Assembly: GCA_031553495.1 (NCBI GenBank)
Contig: JAVBLN010000005.1
Span: 1-64,000 of the forward strand
DNA length: 64,000 nt
From: Pinibacter sp031553495
Lineage (GTDB): Bacteria > Bacteroidota > Bacteroidia > Chitinophagales > Chitinophagaceae
Direction: 5' to 3'
Shown here: piece after piece, positions 50,892-59,745 of the stretch
Position numbering within the stretch: position 1 is the stretch's first letter
Layout of the letters: each line of letters opens with the position of its first letter
Program-made: the position numbers and the translations under genes
Notes under the pieces: model-generated
The model's database searches: none
What the model was told of the DNA's origin: nothing
The model's input: the letters and a program-made list of their open reading frames with translations, nothing else

Positions 50892-52955
50892 ATGAGCAAA
50901 AAACATTCGAAAAACAGGAAAAAGAAATCGACAAAAAATATTCATGAGTATAAAGGCGTACTCGACATTACAAGATCCGGAGTTGGGTATATAATTGTAC
51001 CGCAATTAGAAACCGACATATTAGTAAGACCAAACGATTTTAATACTGCCTTACATGGCGATACGGTATGTGTAAAAGTAGTTAGCGATCCTCATAAAAT
51101 TGGCCGTGTACAAGGTGTTATAACAGAAGTAGTGGAAAGAAAACAAACAGAATTTGTTGGCCGCATAGACATGAACAAAAACTTCGCGTTCTTTATAGCA
51201 GAGTCGCAAAAGCCAATGACGGATATTTATATTCCTATTGAGAAACTTAATGATGCACAAAACAACGACCGCGTTATGGTACGCATTACCGGCTGGGAAA
51301 AAAATAAAAAACCCACCGGTGAAGTAATAAAACTAATGGATGCCGCCGACGACAATGAATTCGCGATGCGTGAAATTATTTTAGAAAACGGCTTTCCTAT
51401 TGGTTTTAGCAGCGAAGCTATTGAAGAAACAGCGCTCATTCCTGATCAATTATCAAAATCAGAATTTAAGAAAAGAAAAGATTTTCGTAAAACGTTTACC
51501 ATAACAATTGATCCTTTTGATGCGAAAGATTTTGATGATGCCATATCCTTCAGGGTTTTAAAAAATGGCAATTATGAAATTGGTGTACATATCGCGGATG
51601 TAAGTTATTATGTTACACCCGGAACCGTTCTTGATAAAGAAGCTTACACACGTGCAACATCAGTTTACCTGCCCGACAGAGTGAATCCGATGCTTCCGGA
51701 GCGTATATCAAACGAATTGTGCTCACTGCGTCCTAACGAAGATAAATTTACCTTTTCATCGGTTTTTGAAATAACGCCAAAAGCGGAAATTAAAGACTGC
51801 TGGTTAGGCCGCACTGTTATTCATTCCGATCACCGTTTTACTTATGAAGAAGTACAGGATATAATTGAAAAGGAAGACGGATTGTACAAAAACGAAGTAC
51901 TTATATTAAATAAGATCTCTCAACGCTTACGTAAACAACGTTTTAAAAAAGGCGCTATCAACTTTTCATCGCAGGAAGTGCGCTTCAAACTTGATGAGCA
52001 GGGAAAACCCATTGGCATTGTTATCAAAGAAAGCAAAGAAGCTCATCAATTAATTGAAGAACTAATGTTGCTGGCAAATAGAGCTGTAGCGGAAACTGTC
52101 AGTAAAATTAAAATACAAAAGAAACCGGTGCCTTTTCCATACCGTGTGCACAACACACCGGATGAGGAAAAGCTGTTGCCATTTGTTGAGTTCGCAAAAA
52201 AATTCGGACATAAATTTGATACTAAAACGCCGGAAGGTATTGCTCAATCGTTCAACACCATGTTGCAGGATGTACAGGGAAAACCCGAACAGCATGTGCT
52301 TGAACAGCTTGGCATCCGCACCATGGCAAAAGCCGTGTACACTTCAGAAAATATTGGGCACTATGGTTTGGGCTTCACCAATTATACGCACTTCACCTCC
52401 CCTATTCGCCGCTATCCCGATATAATGGCGCATCGTGTGCTGCAGGAAATGCTTGATAACAATATTAAGCCCGATAAGGAAATGGAAGCGAAATGCAAGC
52501 ATTGCAGCGATCGCGAAAGAGCCGCTATGGAAGCAGAGCGTGCCGCCAACAAATACAAGCAGGTGGAATACATGCACAATTTCCTTGGCGAAGAATTTGA
52601 AGGTGTGATAAGCGGTGTTGCAGGTTTTGGTTTTTGGGTTGAAACTATAGAACATAAATGCGAAGGGCTGGTAAGTATAAACAGCCTGTTTGATTATGAC
52701 GATTTTCGCCATATAGAAAACGAATATGCATTGGTAGGAAGACGCAGCGGCAGATCGTTTAGAATGGGCGATAAAGTTCGCATTAAAGTGGTGGCAGCCA
52801 ACCTTACCAAGCGCCAACTGGATTATGAATGGGTGCTTACCAGCATTAAAACAGAAGAACCTGTTAAGCAGGCCGCTATTAAAAAAGAAAAGAAAAAGAA
52901 ACTGAAAAAAGAACCGGTTACCGCTAAAACAAAAAAAACAAAGAAGAAAAAATAG
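50892..52955 (+). CDS. rnr: Ribonuclease R
   Basis: A 687-residue 3'-to-5' exoribonuclease of the RNase II/R family. Cold-shock-like domains at about 15-190, the RNB catalytic domain at about 195-560 with ITIDPFDAKDFDDAISFR (metal ligands Asp) near 197, SPIRRYPDIMAHR near 502, an S1 domain (about 570-650, FEGVISGVAGFGFWVE), and a Lys-rich tail (last 30 residues). This order is typical of RNase R rather than RNase II. It is somewhat short against the E. coli enzyme, as usual in Bacteroidota. Confidence 0.93.
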   Translation: MSKKHSKNRKKKSTKNIHEYKGVLDITRSGVGYIIVPQLETDILVRPNDFNTALHGDTVCVKVVSDPHKIGRVQGVITEVVERKQTEFVGRIDMNKNFAFFIAESQKPMTDIYIPIEKLNDAQNNDRVMVRITGWEKNKKPTGEVIKLMDAADDNEFAMREIILENGFPIGFSSEAIEETALIPDQLSKSEFKKRKDFRKTFTITIDPFDAKDFDDAISFRVLKNGNYEIGVHIADVSYYVTPGTVLDKEAYTRATSVYLPDRVNPMLPERISNELCSLRPNEDKFTFSSVFEITPKAEIKDCWLGRTVIHSDHRFTYEEVQDIIEKEDGLYKNEVLILNKISQRLRKQRFKKGAINFSSQEVRFKLDEQGKPIGIVIKESKEAHQLIEELMLLANRAVAETVSKIKIQKKPVPFPYRVHNTPDEEKLLPFVEFAKKFGHKFDTKTPEGIAQSFNTMLQDVQGKPEQHVLEQLGIRTMAKAVYTSENIGHYGLGFTNYTHFTSPIRRYPDIMAHRVLQEMLDNNIKPDKEMEAKCKHCSDRERAAMEAERAANKYKQVEYMHNFLGEEFEGVISGVAGFGFWVETIEHKCEGLVSINSLFDYDDFRHIENEYALVGRRSGRSFRMGDKVRIKVVAANLTKRQLDYEWVLTSIKTEEPVKQAAIKKEKKKKLKKEPVTAKTKKTKKKK

Positions 52956-52975
52956 AATTGGGATAATTTAAAAAT

Positions 52976-53070
52976 GTCTGAATTTGGATTTATCGGATTA
53001 TAGGATTAATGGGATATTTTCTCAGTAAAAGCAATCCTTTAATCTGTTAATCCCGCAAATCCAAATCTTT
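52976..53070. repeat. Hairpin repeat copy 1
   Basis: GTCTGAATTTGGATTTATC, GGATTATAGGATTAATGGG pairs with AATCTGTTAATCCCGC, CAAATCCAAATC. Related to 53126-53225. Confidence 0.7.
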
Positions 53071-53076
53071 TACTAG

Positions 53077-53100
53077 CGCAGGCCTCCGGGCCTGTGCTTA
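53077..53100. repeat. GC-rich hairpin
   Basis: GCGCAGGC, loop CTCCGG, GCCTGTGC: an 8-base stem with one G-T pair, flanked by AT-rich sequence. No T-run follows, so it is not a simple terminator. Confidence 0.5.
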
Positions 53101-53125
53101 TCCGTTACTTATTTTAAGCAATAGT

Positions 53126-53225
53126 TGTCTGAATTTGAATTTATCAGATTATAGGATTAATGGATTATGTTCTTATTAAAAGCAATCCTTAAATCCATTA
53201 ATCCTGCAATTCCAAATTCAGACAA
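53126..53225. repeat. Hairpin repeat copy 2
   Basis: TGTCTGAATTTGAATTTATC, GATTATAGGATTAATGG pairs with AAATCCATTAATCCTGC, AATTCCAAATTCAGACAA. Same order as copy 1, with changes on both arms. Confidence 0.7.
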
Positions 53226-53263
53226 TCTGCGCAAATCAGTCTAATCAGTGTCATCTGTGTGCC
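53226..53263 (-). repeat. CACACAGAT-type repeat, solo copy
   Basis: Minus strand reads GGCACACAGATGACACTGA, then TTAGACTGATTTGCGC, like 42395-42430. Confidence 0.6.
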
Positions 53264-53306
53264 GTTTCCCCCACAAATCCAAATTCAGACAATCTCCTAC
53301 TTTGTG

Positions 53307-53314
53307 TAACTTTG
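53307..53314 (+). promoter_or_regulatory. Candidate -7 box of the polyprenyl synthase gene
   Basis: TAACTTTG fits TAnnTTTG and lies 51 bases before the ATG. No clear -33 TTTG at standard spacing. Confidence 0.4.
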
Positions 53315-53365
53315 CAGCCAGGCACAATAAACGAGTAACAAACTATTTAACGATTCAAAATTATC

Positions 53366-54331
53366 ATGCATACATTTGAAACATTAAGCCGGCTTTTTAA
53401 TCATAAATTCAATACAAATCATTTTCCCGGAAAACCGGAAACACTTTATGCACCCGCTGATTATTTTTTATCAATCGGCGGAAAGCGCATACGCCCGGCA
53501 ATATGCCTGATGGCAAACGAATTGTTTGACGACATTAAAGATGACACCTGGCATGTGGCAACCGCCATAGAATTGTTTCACAATTTTACATTGATACACG
53601 ACGATATAATGGATAAGGCTCCGCTGCGCCGCGGCCTGCCTACAGTGCATTCAAAGTATGGAGAAGCCACCGCGCTGCTTAGCGGCGATGTTATGCTGGT
53701 AGCGGCTTATGATTATCTGAACAAAATAAAAGTCGATATCCTGCCCAAAGTATTGCATTTATTTAATAGAACTGCAAAGCAGGTGTGCGAAGGACAACAA
53801 CTGGACATGGATTTTGAAAATCTGCAAAACGTGCAGATGGAAGAATACATTCGAATGATAGAGTTGAAAACATCCGTATTGCTTGCCGCAAGCCTGAAGC
53901 TTGGCGCCATACTTGGCGGCGCCAGCGAAGGCAATCAGCAACACATTTATGAATTTGGCAGAAACCTTGGAATAGCTTTTCAAATTCAGGACGATTATCT
54001 TGACGCATTTGGCAATCCCGAAAAAGTAGGAAAACAAACCGGCGGCGATATAAGAGAAAATAAAAAAACATTCCTCATGATAAAAGCATTGGAATGCTGC
54101 AATGAACAGCAGCTTCAGCAAATGCGCAGCCTAATGAATGATAGCACGTCCGATAAAGTGGAGCGTGTACTTGAAATATTTAAAACATGCGGAGTGGATA
54201 AATGGGCTGTGGCATTGCAGGAAGAATACACCCAAAAAGCGTTGTATCACCTCGAAGAAATTGCTGTACTGAGTGTGCGCAAAGAGCCGCTTAAGCAACT
54301 AACAGCTTTTTTAATGCAGCGTGAGTACTGA
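53366..54331 (+). CDS. Trans-polyprenyl diphosphate synthase
   Basis: A 321-residue all-helical isoprenyl synthase that joins isopentenyl units onto an allylic diphosphate. First Asp-rich motif LIHDDIMDKAPLRRG near 75-89, second QDDYLDAFGNPEKVG near 210, and GGKRIRPAICLM near 38. Chain length (farnesyl, geranylgeranyl or longer) cannot be read safely; the small residues before the first DDxxD need structural comparison. Monocistronic. Confidence 0.9.
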   Translation: MHTFETLSRLFNHKFNTNHFPGKPETLYAPADYFLSIGGKRIRPAICLMANELFDDIKDDTWHVATAIELFHNFTLIHDDIMDKAPLRRGLPTVHSKYGEATALLSGDVMLVAAYDYLNKIKVDILPKVLHLFNRTAKQVCEGQQLDMDFENLQNVQMEEYIRMIELKTSVLLAASLKLGAILGGASEGNQQHIYEFGRNLGIAFQIQDDYLDAFGNPEKVGKQTGGDIRENKKTFLMIKALECCNEQQLQQMRSLMNDSTSDKVERVLEIFKTCGVDKWAVALQEEYTQKALYHLEEIAVLSVRKEPLKQLTAFLMQREY

Positions 54332-54444
54332 CATTTGAATTGGTGTATTTACATATTGTCCAAATAAACTGCCATCTTTTTCTTTCAATTAACGTGAACT
54401 ATGACGAAGCTAAATGAACTTATAATTTGAGATGCTATAGATTG

Positions 54445-54545
54445 TTATACTTCATGCTGTTCAAAGATATTTTATTGGGAACCGGCTGTAGTGCTACTAT
54501 TAAGCATCGTTGTGTCACTCACTTGTACGGTAGTAATGCTATTGA
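54445..54545 (+). repeat. Interspersed repeat, core-A copy
   Basis: Tail TTATACTTCATGCTGT, ATTTTATTGGGAACCGGC, CTACTATTAAGC, GTTGTGTCACTCACTTGTAC, AATGCTATTGAA. The left tail matches 2975. Poly-T end faces the polyprenyl synthase. Confidence 0.85.
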
Positions 54546-55087
54546 AATGTGGAAATGTGAAAATGCGGAAATGAATTGGAATGGCATTTCAATAATTCAA
54601 TATAGGATTAGGTATTTAGTTCGCCAATACTTTATGAATAAAATGAAAACTAAATTTTCCATTGTAAAAATTGTTGACAGGAAAACAGCTATTAAATCTT
54701 ATGCTCTACAAGGCTTGTAGCCTTACAACTTTATGCTATTGCTGTTAGCAACATTCCAACCTGGTTTTAATTGCCGGTAAAATCGTTTGATATTTGGCGT
54801 GGTTTCTGGCTTTTAAGTCGCGGTTTTCCGGCGTTTAAATCAAAATGCAAAATTTCGTATATTTATAATAGTTAGTAATAAAACTCACACATTCGACGGT
54901 TTATTTTTAATCAGCTCAGGTCATTTATAATTCAAAAATAATCTGTTAATATTTTTTTGAAATTTAAGTAGCAATAAAAAGTTTAAGCATTTAATTACTA
55001 CATTTGTTCCTACAAAAATAAAATTTGTACCACAAGGTATTGTAAATAACCGGTGTTGGATCAGGATCATACCAATACCTTATAGTT

Positions 55088-55225
55088 TTATACTGGTAAA
55101 ATATTAACTACATCACCATCCTTAAAATCAACTGATAGAGCTATGCCAGCTCGATCTTTAATATAATATTGAGATTTTTTTGAATGAAGATCATGCCAGC
55201 AGGAGTTCAGTAAGCCCTCTACTAT
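55088..55225 (-). pseudogene. Possible C-terminal gene remnant, minus strand
   Basis: Minus-strand frame of 45 codons ending in TAA, with residues such as CWHDLHSKKSQYY, IKDRAGIALSVDFKDGD and VVNILPV. It lacks an ATG and is preceded by a stop; the neighbouring frame just upstream also reads openly (YHTDDVDSRGLTELLLA), which may mean a frameshift. I recognise no family. It may be chance. Confidence 0.2.
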
Positions 55226-55660
55226 CTACATCATCTGTATGATACATATGATACATACATGAGGAAATATGGAACCCTTATGGCACATGCCGGGTTACCC
55301 CGACCTGATAAGTCGAATGGCTTAATTCCTGTCATATTCTTCTTCAACTTTAGCTATAGTAAACTATACTCTAATTCTTACAGAATTACCCACCATGTAA
55401 CCATTTCAAAAAAATCTCTGGAATTTGGAGACTGCACAATTGGTCTCACAAATCAATTGAAATGTGCCGGCAATTAAAGTAGGCCATTTCCCATAACGCA
55501 TTACTTGCGATTGTTTATTTCAACGAAAGCTGCCAAAACAGAAAGGTTATTTACACGCATTTCTGTGAATATAACTTTTCATTAAAATAACAGGTGTGTT
55601 TTCTGATATGCAGAAGCTGTTATGCTGTACTAGTATAATATAAAATGTTATAACCCCCTT

Positions 55661-55770
55661 GCTCAATAGCCTTACTACCGTACAAGTGAGTGACACAACG
55701 ATGCTTAATAGTAGCACTACCGCCGGTTCCATAAAAAACATTACGCATTCTCCGGCTGTGTGAAGTATAA
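55661..55770 (-). repeat. Interspersed repeat, core-A copy
   Basis: GCTCAATAGCCTTACTACC, GTACAAGTGAGTGACACAAC, GCTTAATAGTAGC, ACCGCCGGTTCC, A-run, tail TGTGTGAAGTATAA. A-run end faces the next gene. Confidence 0.85.
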
Positions 55771-55942
55771 GAGTAGTTTGTAAAAAAAATATACATGATC
55801 GAAACAGTTAGCAAACAAAATTTATTCAAATACTGTTTAATCTATAGAAGGCAAGATATCTCGCATTACAAATACATGGAGATTATTGTTCGAGCCTGCA
55901 TTATCCAATAAAAATTATGATAACAATAAAAAAAATCACTCT

Positions 55943-56725
55943 ATGAATAAGATTACAAAACTCAACCTGATCGCCGTTTTTTTGATAAGCTGTTTTTCAA
56001 CAAATATTATGGCACAGCAAAAAGAACTAGATGCGGAAACCATTAAAGAGGCAAACAATCCTTTAGCGAGAAGAAAAAGCTTCAATGTGCACAACTATTT
56101 AATGCCCTCGCTGTATGGCACAAAAGATGTGACCATGAACCAGGTGATGTTTCGCTATGCGCAACCTGTAGGAAAATTTTTGCTTAGAGCTACCATGCCA
56201 GTTGTTACGCAATCGTTGCCTGAAAAGTCACCTACCACCGGATTTGGAGATTTCAGCATGTTTGCTATTTACAAAATTCCAATAAAGGAGGGAATCAGTA
56301 TGGGAGCAGGTCCGATATTAGTGGCGCCAACCGGTAGTCATAACCTGGGGCAAGGCAAATGGCAAACGGGATTGTCGGCTATGGCGTACTTTTCGAAAAG
56401 TCATACGATTCAATTCGGGTCTCTGCTTCAATGGCAAACTTCTTTTGCAGGAGATAAGGACAGGGATGATGTAAGTTTATTAACACCTCAGGTATTTTTT
56501 ATTTGGCAAGCCGGTGGTGGAACTTACCTGCGAAGTACAGGTATTTGGTCGTTCAACCTTACAAATGGATTTTACAACATTCCGGTGGGATTGGGAATTG
56601 GGAAAGTAATGAAAGCAGATAAAACCACTTTCAACATATTCGCGGAGCCACAATTTTCTGTGGCAGCTCAGGGAGCCGGTCAACCAAAATTCCAATTATT
56701 TGTTGGGTTTAATACACAGTTTTAA
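55943..56725 (+). CDS. Outer-membrane beta-barrel channel-like protein
   Basis: A 260-residue protein with a signal peptide (about 1-26, ending IMA) and alternating amphipathic strands ending in QLFVGFNTQF, with aromatic final residue, typical of an outer-membrane barrel. Strands such as MNQVMFRYAQPVGKFLLRA, GISMGAGPILVAPTG and TIQFGSLLQWQTSF resemble the transporter family found beside aromatic-degradation genes. I start at ATG 55943 (MNKITKLN), since the 19 residues upstream have no signal-like features. It leads the DUF1254 cluster, so it may be the entry channel for that pathway's substrate. Confidence 0.75.
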   Translation: MNKITKLNLIAVFLISCFSTNIMAQQKELDAETIKEANNPLARRKSFNVHNYLMPSLYGTKDVTMNQVMFRYAQPVGKFLLRATMPVVTQSLPEKSPTTGFGDFSMFAIYKIPIKEGISMGAGPILVAPTGSHNLGQGKWQTGLSAMAYFSKSHTIQFGSLLQWQTSFAGDKDRDDVSLLTPQVFFIWQAGGGTYLRSTGIWSFNLTNGFYNIPVGLGIGKVMKADKTTFNIFAEPQFSVAAQGAGQPKFQLFVGFNTQF

Positions 56726-56737
56726 ATACTTAAGAAA

Positions 56738-58135
56738 ATGAAATCAAGGATCAAAATTTTTTCCATTATCGTGGCTGTTATTTGCAGCTTACCATTGTAT
56801 GCCCAAACAAATGCTCAAAAACTAACGCCTGATCAGGCGAAGGAAGAACAGGCTTACACTGTGGGTGTACAAGCTGCCATCTGGGGACGGCCATTCTACG
56901 ACTATGTTTTTACTAATTCACATGGTGCAGAATCAGGAGCTGTTTACATTAATTATTTCCGCAAGTTTGACAAGCTAAAAACCGCTGCCGACCGTTACGT
57001 GGTAACTCCCAACAATGTAACTATTGATGCGTATGGCAATGGCGATCTGAGTATAGAGCCGCTTGTGGTTAAAGTACCAAAACTGGAATCTCCCCGCTGG
57101 TATATTATCCAAGTGGGCAATATGTACGATGAAGTTGTGCGGAACCTGGGAGGCTACAAAGGCGAGGAACCTGGTTTGTATTTTGTTACAGGTCCCGATT
57201 ACAACGGACCTGTTCCTTACGGAATGGAACAAATCAAAGTTAATACAAACCAAGCTATCATCGCTCTTCGTATAGCAGTTAACGGAGATAAAGATCTTCT
57301 TGCTGCTGTGAAGGAGCAACAAAGTTTTCATTTGTTGCCCTATTCCGTTTTTCAGAAACAAGGGTTGAATTATACCATCCCCAAGATGGAGTTGCAAAAA
57401 TATATTTTCACCCCCAAGGCTCCTGAAAATCTGCGTTACTTCGAACAACTTGGTTTCGGCATGCAGCTTTATCTGTCGCGCAATGCCGATTTTTCGGATC
57501 CTTTTGTGATGCTTTTTCATCAAATTGGATTAAGCGCAAAGAGAGGCTTCGACTGGCAGAGTTTAGATGAGCCGACCAAACGCGGCCTGGCACGTGCCAT
57601 AGGCGTTGCCGACCAATTGATTGAAAATGCGAAACTATCTACGGCTACAGTTGTGAATGGCTGGCGTTACACGATGGGTAATGGCCGTGCAGGATATGAC
57701 ATTACGCTTCGTGCAGCATTGGCTAAAACTGTGCTTGGGGCGAATGTTGCCGAAGAATCGCTTTATCCCAACACTGTTGTTGATGCCGATGGCAATAAAC
57801 TCGACGGTGCCAACAAATATGTGCTTCATATGAACAAAGACCAAATTCCACCTGTTACGGTATTTTGGAATCTGAACATGTTTGGTGATGATATGTTCTT
57901 TGTAGAGAACGATTTTAAACGCTACAGTATCGGTAGCACCACTGACGGATTGAAATACAACAAAGATGGTTCGATTGATCTTTATATCCAGAACGAAAAT
58001 CCCGGTAAAGACAAACAATCTAACTGGTTGCCGGCGCCCAAAGGCAGCTTCAACCTTACTATGCGTTTATACGGGGCCGAATCTCCTATTTTGAATGGCA
58101 GCTATCATTTACCGGGAGTACAGAAAATAAAATAA
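56738..58135 (+). CDS. DUF1254/DUF1214 protein 1
   Basis: A 465-residue secreted protein (signal peptide about 1-22, ending LYA). The N-terminal half is DUF1254 (IWGRPFYDYVFTN, TPNNVTIDAYGNGDLS, YIIQVGNMYDEVVRNLGG) and the C-terminal half DUF1214 (PPVTVFWNLNMFGDDMFFVEND, SIDLYIQNENPGKDKQSNWLPAP). Both are beta-rich domains without an assigned reaction. It lies 12 bases after the barrel gene and seven before the next DUF1254 gene. Confidence 0.85.
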   Translation: MKSRIKIFSIIVAVICSLPLYAQTNAQKLTPDQAKEEQAYTVGVQAAIWGRPFYDYVFTNSHGAESGAVYINYFRKFDKLKTAADRYVVTPNNVTIDAYGNGDLSIEPLVVKVPKLESPRWYIIQVGNMYDEVVRNLGGYKGEEPGLYFVTGPDYNGPVPYGMEQIKVNTNQAIIALRIAVNGDKDLLAAVKEQQSFHLLPYSVFQKQGLNYTIPKMELQKYIFTPKAPENLRYFEQLGFGMQLYLSRNADFSDPFVMLFHQIGLSAKRGFDWQSLDEPTKRGLARAIGVADQLIENAKLSTATVVNGWRYTMGNGRAGYDITLRAALAKTVLGANVAEESLYPNTVVDADGNKLDGANKYVLHMNKDQIPPVTVFWNLNMFGDDMFFVENDFKRYSIGSTTDGLKYNKDGSIDLYIQNENPGKDKQSNWLPAPKGSFNLTMRLYGAESPILNGSYHLPGVQKIK

Positions 58136-58141
58136 ACCAGG

Positions 58142-58213
58142 TATGTATACAACAAAATTGAATTTCAAAAACATCGCTGTCCTGCTCGCAGTAGCTGCGA
58201 CGGCAACGTTTAC
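58142..58213 (+). repeat. 72-bp duplicated segment, copy 1
   Basis: Identical over 72 bases to 59674-59745. It starts one base before the ATG and encodes MYTTKLNFKNIAVLLAVAAT and on to the residues before the lipobox Cys. Confidence 0.95.
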
Positions 58214-59639
58214 AGCTTGCAACCAATCGCAGAACAAGGTTGAACAACCGCAAAGCAAAATTGAACAAACGGAACTATCCGGCCCACAGCCTGGAACAAT
58301 TATGACTAGGGAATACGTATATGAGATGGGAAAATTCATGTATATGTGGGGATGGCCAATGGTAAATGTACACAACCGCATACTGGGTATGCGGGAGGTG
58401 CCTGAACCCGGACGTAACGCTGGAATTGTGCCTGTAGCACCCATTAATCATTCGAGCTTGCTGACGGACTATATGGATCCGATGGAACGTTATGTGGTAT
58501 GTCCAAACCAAGATGTGGCCTATGGGGTTTCATTCTTGGCATTGAACGAAAGTCCGGTGGTTGTTCAGATTCCTGATTTCGGCGACCGCTTCTGGGTATA
58601 TCAGGTGGGCAACCTGCGTACCGATGGCATAGGTCGTTTAGGAAAAATGTATGATACCAAACCCGGATTCTATTTGATCACAGGACCCGATTGGAAAGGG
58701 GAAACTCCTAAAGGCATCAATGCCGTTATACGTTCGGATATGAATGAATCGTATGTGCTGCCGCGTGTATTTATGAACGACGATCCCCAAGATAAAGCGG
58801 AAGCCGTGAAACTGATCAATCAAATCATGGTTTACCCGCTTGACAAGTTTACGGGAAAGGTGCAAACACTGGATTATACTAAAACACCATCATTTCCCGA
58901 TCCGAAGCATGCTAACCTGAAAGAGGAAATTTCCTGGGTGGTTCCCGAAAAGTTTTTTGATGAACTTCCCGCGATCATGAAAATAGTTCCACCACTCAAA
59001 GGTGAAGAATCGATATATGCGCTGTTTAATTCCATATTAGATGCCGCCAAAGACAATCCTGAACTGAAAACCACATTGATAAAATCAGCTGTGGATGCCG
59101 AAAAAGAATTGATTCGTCCCCTTCGCGATTTTGTGAATATAGGTGTTCCTGTGGGTAATTACTGGACAACACCCAGAAATGGGGCTGCATTCGGTACCGA
59201 TTACCTGACACGCGTAGCTATGGCTAAATCTAACATCTTCATCAACCTGGGCAACGAAACTTCATATTTCTATCAGGATCTGGATTCGAAAGGAGTACGT
59301 CTGAACGGTAAAGACGGCAGCTATACAATTACATTTGAAAATGGAAAACTTCCGCCTGTAAAAGGATTCTGGTCGTTGACTGTGTATAACAACGAACACT
59401 TATTTTACGATAATCAGCAAAAAGTTTTCTCTAAGGGCACTAAAAACAAAGACCTTAAAAACAACCCCGACGGTTCGTTGACACTATACATACAACACTC
59501 TTCACCAGGCACGGATAAAGAAAGCAACTGGATTCCGGCGCCTGCCGATGTTTTCTCGGTTTACCTGCGAGCCTACTGGCCCGAAGAAGAAGTTCTTAAT
59601 CTTACATGGACACCCCCGGCTGTGGAAAAAACAAAGTAA
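58143..59639 (+). CDS. DUF1254/DUF1214 lipoprotein 2
   Basis: A 498-residue lipoprotein. Signal AVLLAVAATATFTAC with lipobox Cys 26, then DUF1254 (WGWPMVNVHNRILG, CPNQDVAYGVSFLALNESPV, VYQVGNLRTDGIG) and DUF1214 (LPPVKGFWSLTVYNNEHLFY, SLTLYIQHSSPGTDKESNWIPAP). Clearly paralogous to 56738 and 61720 across both domains. Its first 24 codons are identical in DNA to those of the unrelated gene at 59675. Confidence 0.88.
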   Translation: MYTTKLNFKNIAVLLAVAATATFTACNQSQNKVEQPQSKIEQTELSGPQPGTIMTREYVYEMGKFMYMWGWPMVNVHNRILGMREVPEPGRNAGIVPVAPINHSSLLTDYMDPMERYVVCPNQDVAYGVSFLALNESPVVVQIPDFGDRFWVYQVGNLRTDGIGRLGKMYDTKPGFYLITGPDWKGETPKGINAVIRSDMNESYVLPRVFMNDDPQDKAEAVKLINQIMVYPLDKFTGKVQTLDYTKTPSFPDPKHANLKEEISWVVPEKFFDELPAIMKIVPPLKGEESIYALFNSILDAAKDNPELKTTLIKSAVDAEKELIRPLRDFVNIGVPVGNYWTTPRNGAAFGTDYLTRVAMAKSNIFINLGNETSYFYQDLDSKGVRLNGKDGSYTITFENGKLPPVKGFWSLTVYNNEHLFYDNQQKVFSKGTKNKDLKNNPDGSLTLYIQHSSPGTDKESNWIPAPADVFSVYLRAYWPEEEVLNLTWTPPAVEKTK

Positions 59640-59673
59640 GTTTTGTGAACAATATAAAAAGAATAATGAAGTA

Positions 59674-59745
59674 TATGTATACAACAAAATTGAATTTCAA
59701 AAACATCGCTGTCCTGCTCGCAGTAGCTGCGACGGCAACGTTTAC
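59674..59745 (+). repeat. 72-bp duplicated segment, copy 2
   Basis: Exact copy of 58142-58213. Sequence diverges at once after it (CTCTTGTGG versus AGCTTGCAA), at the lipobox Cys. Confidence 0.95.

Larger units (their letters stand above)
52956..53365. other. Intergenic region with two long hairpins
   Basis: It holds two related ~97-base hairpin repeats (52976-53070, 53126-53225), a GC-rich hairpin between them (53077-53100), a CACACAGAT-type repeat (53226-53263) and a promoter box (53307-53314). No gene. Confidence 0.7.
54332..55942. other. Long non-coding region flanked by an inverted repeat pair
   Basis: The longest gap (1.6 kb). A plus core-A copy (54445-54545) and a minus core-A copy (55661-55770) flank about 1.1 kb without a good gene. 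Small open frames at 54427-54720 and 55259-55477 have no coding features, and the first reads through the repeat. On the minus strand, 55225-55088 gives a 45-codon frame with protein-like composition (YYIKDRAGIALSVDFKDGD) but no ATG, possibly a gene remnant. Confidence 0.6.

Noticed and set aside
54427..54720. Plus-strand open frame of 97 codons
   Set aside because: It reads straight through an interspersed repeat (residues like ATIKHRCVTHLYGSNAIE) and the rest has no coding character. The same peptide appears wherever this repeat is read in that frame.
55259..55477. Plus-strand open frame of 72 codons
   Set aside because: No recognisable domain, poor composition and no ribosome-binding site; the frame probably stays open by chance.
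55620..55829. Minus-strand open frame of 69 codons
   Set aside because: Translation of the core-A repeat at 55661-55770; not a gene.
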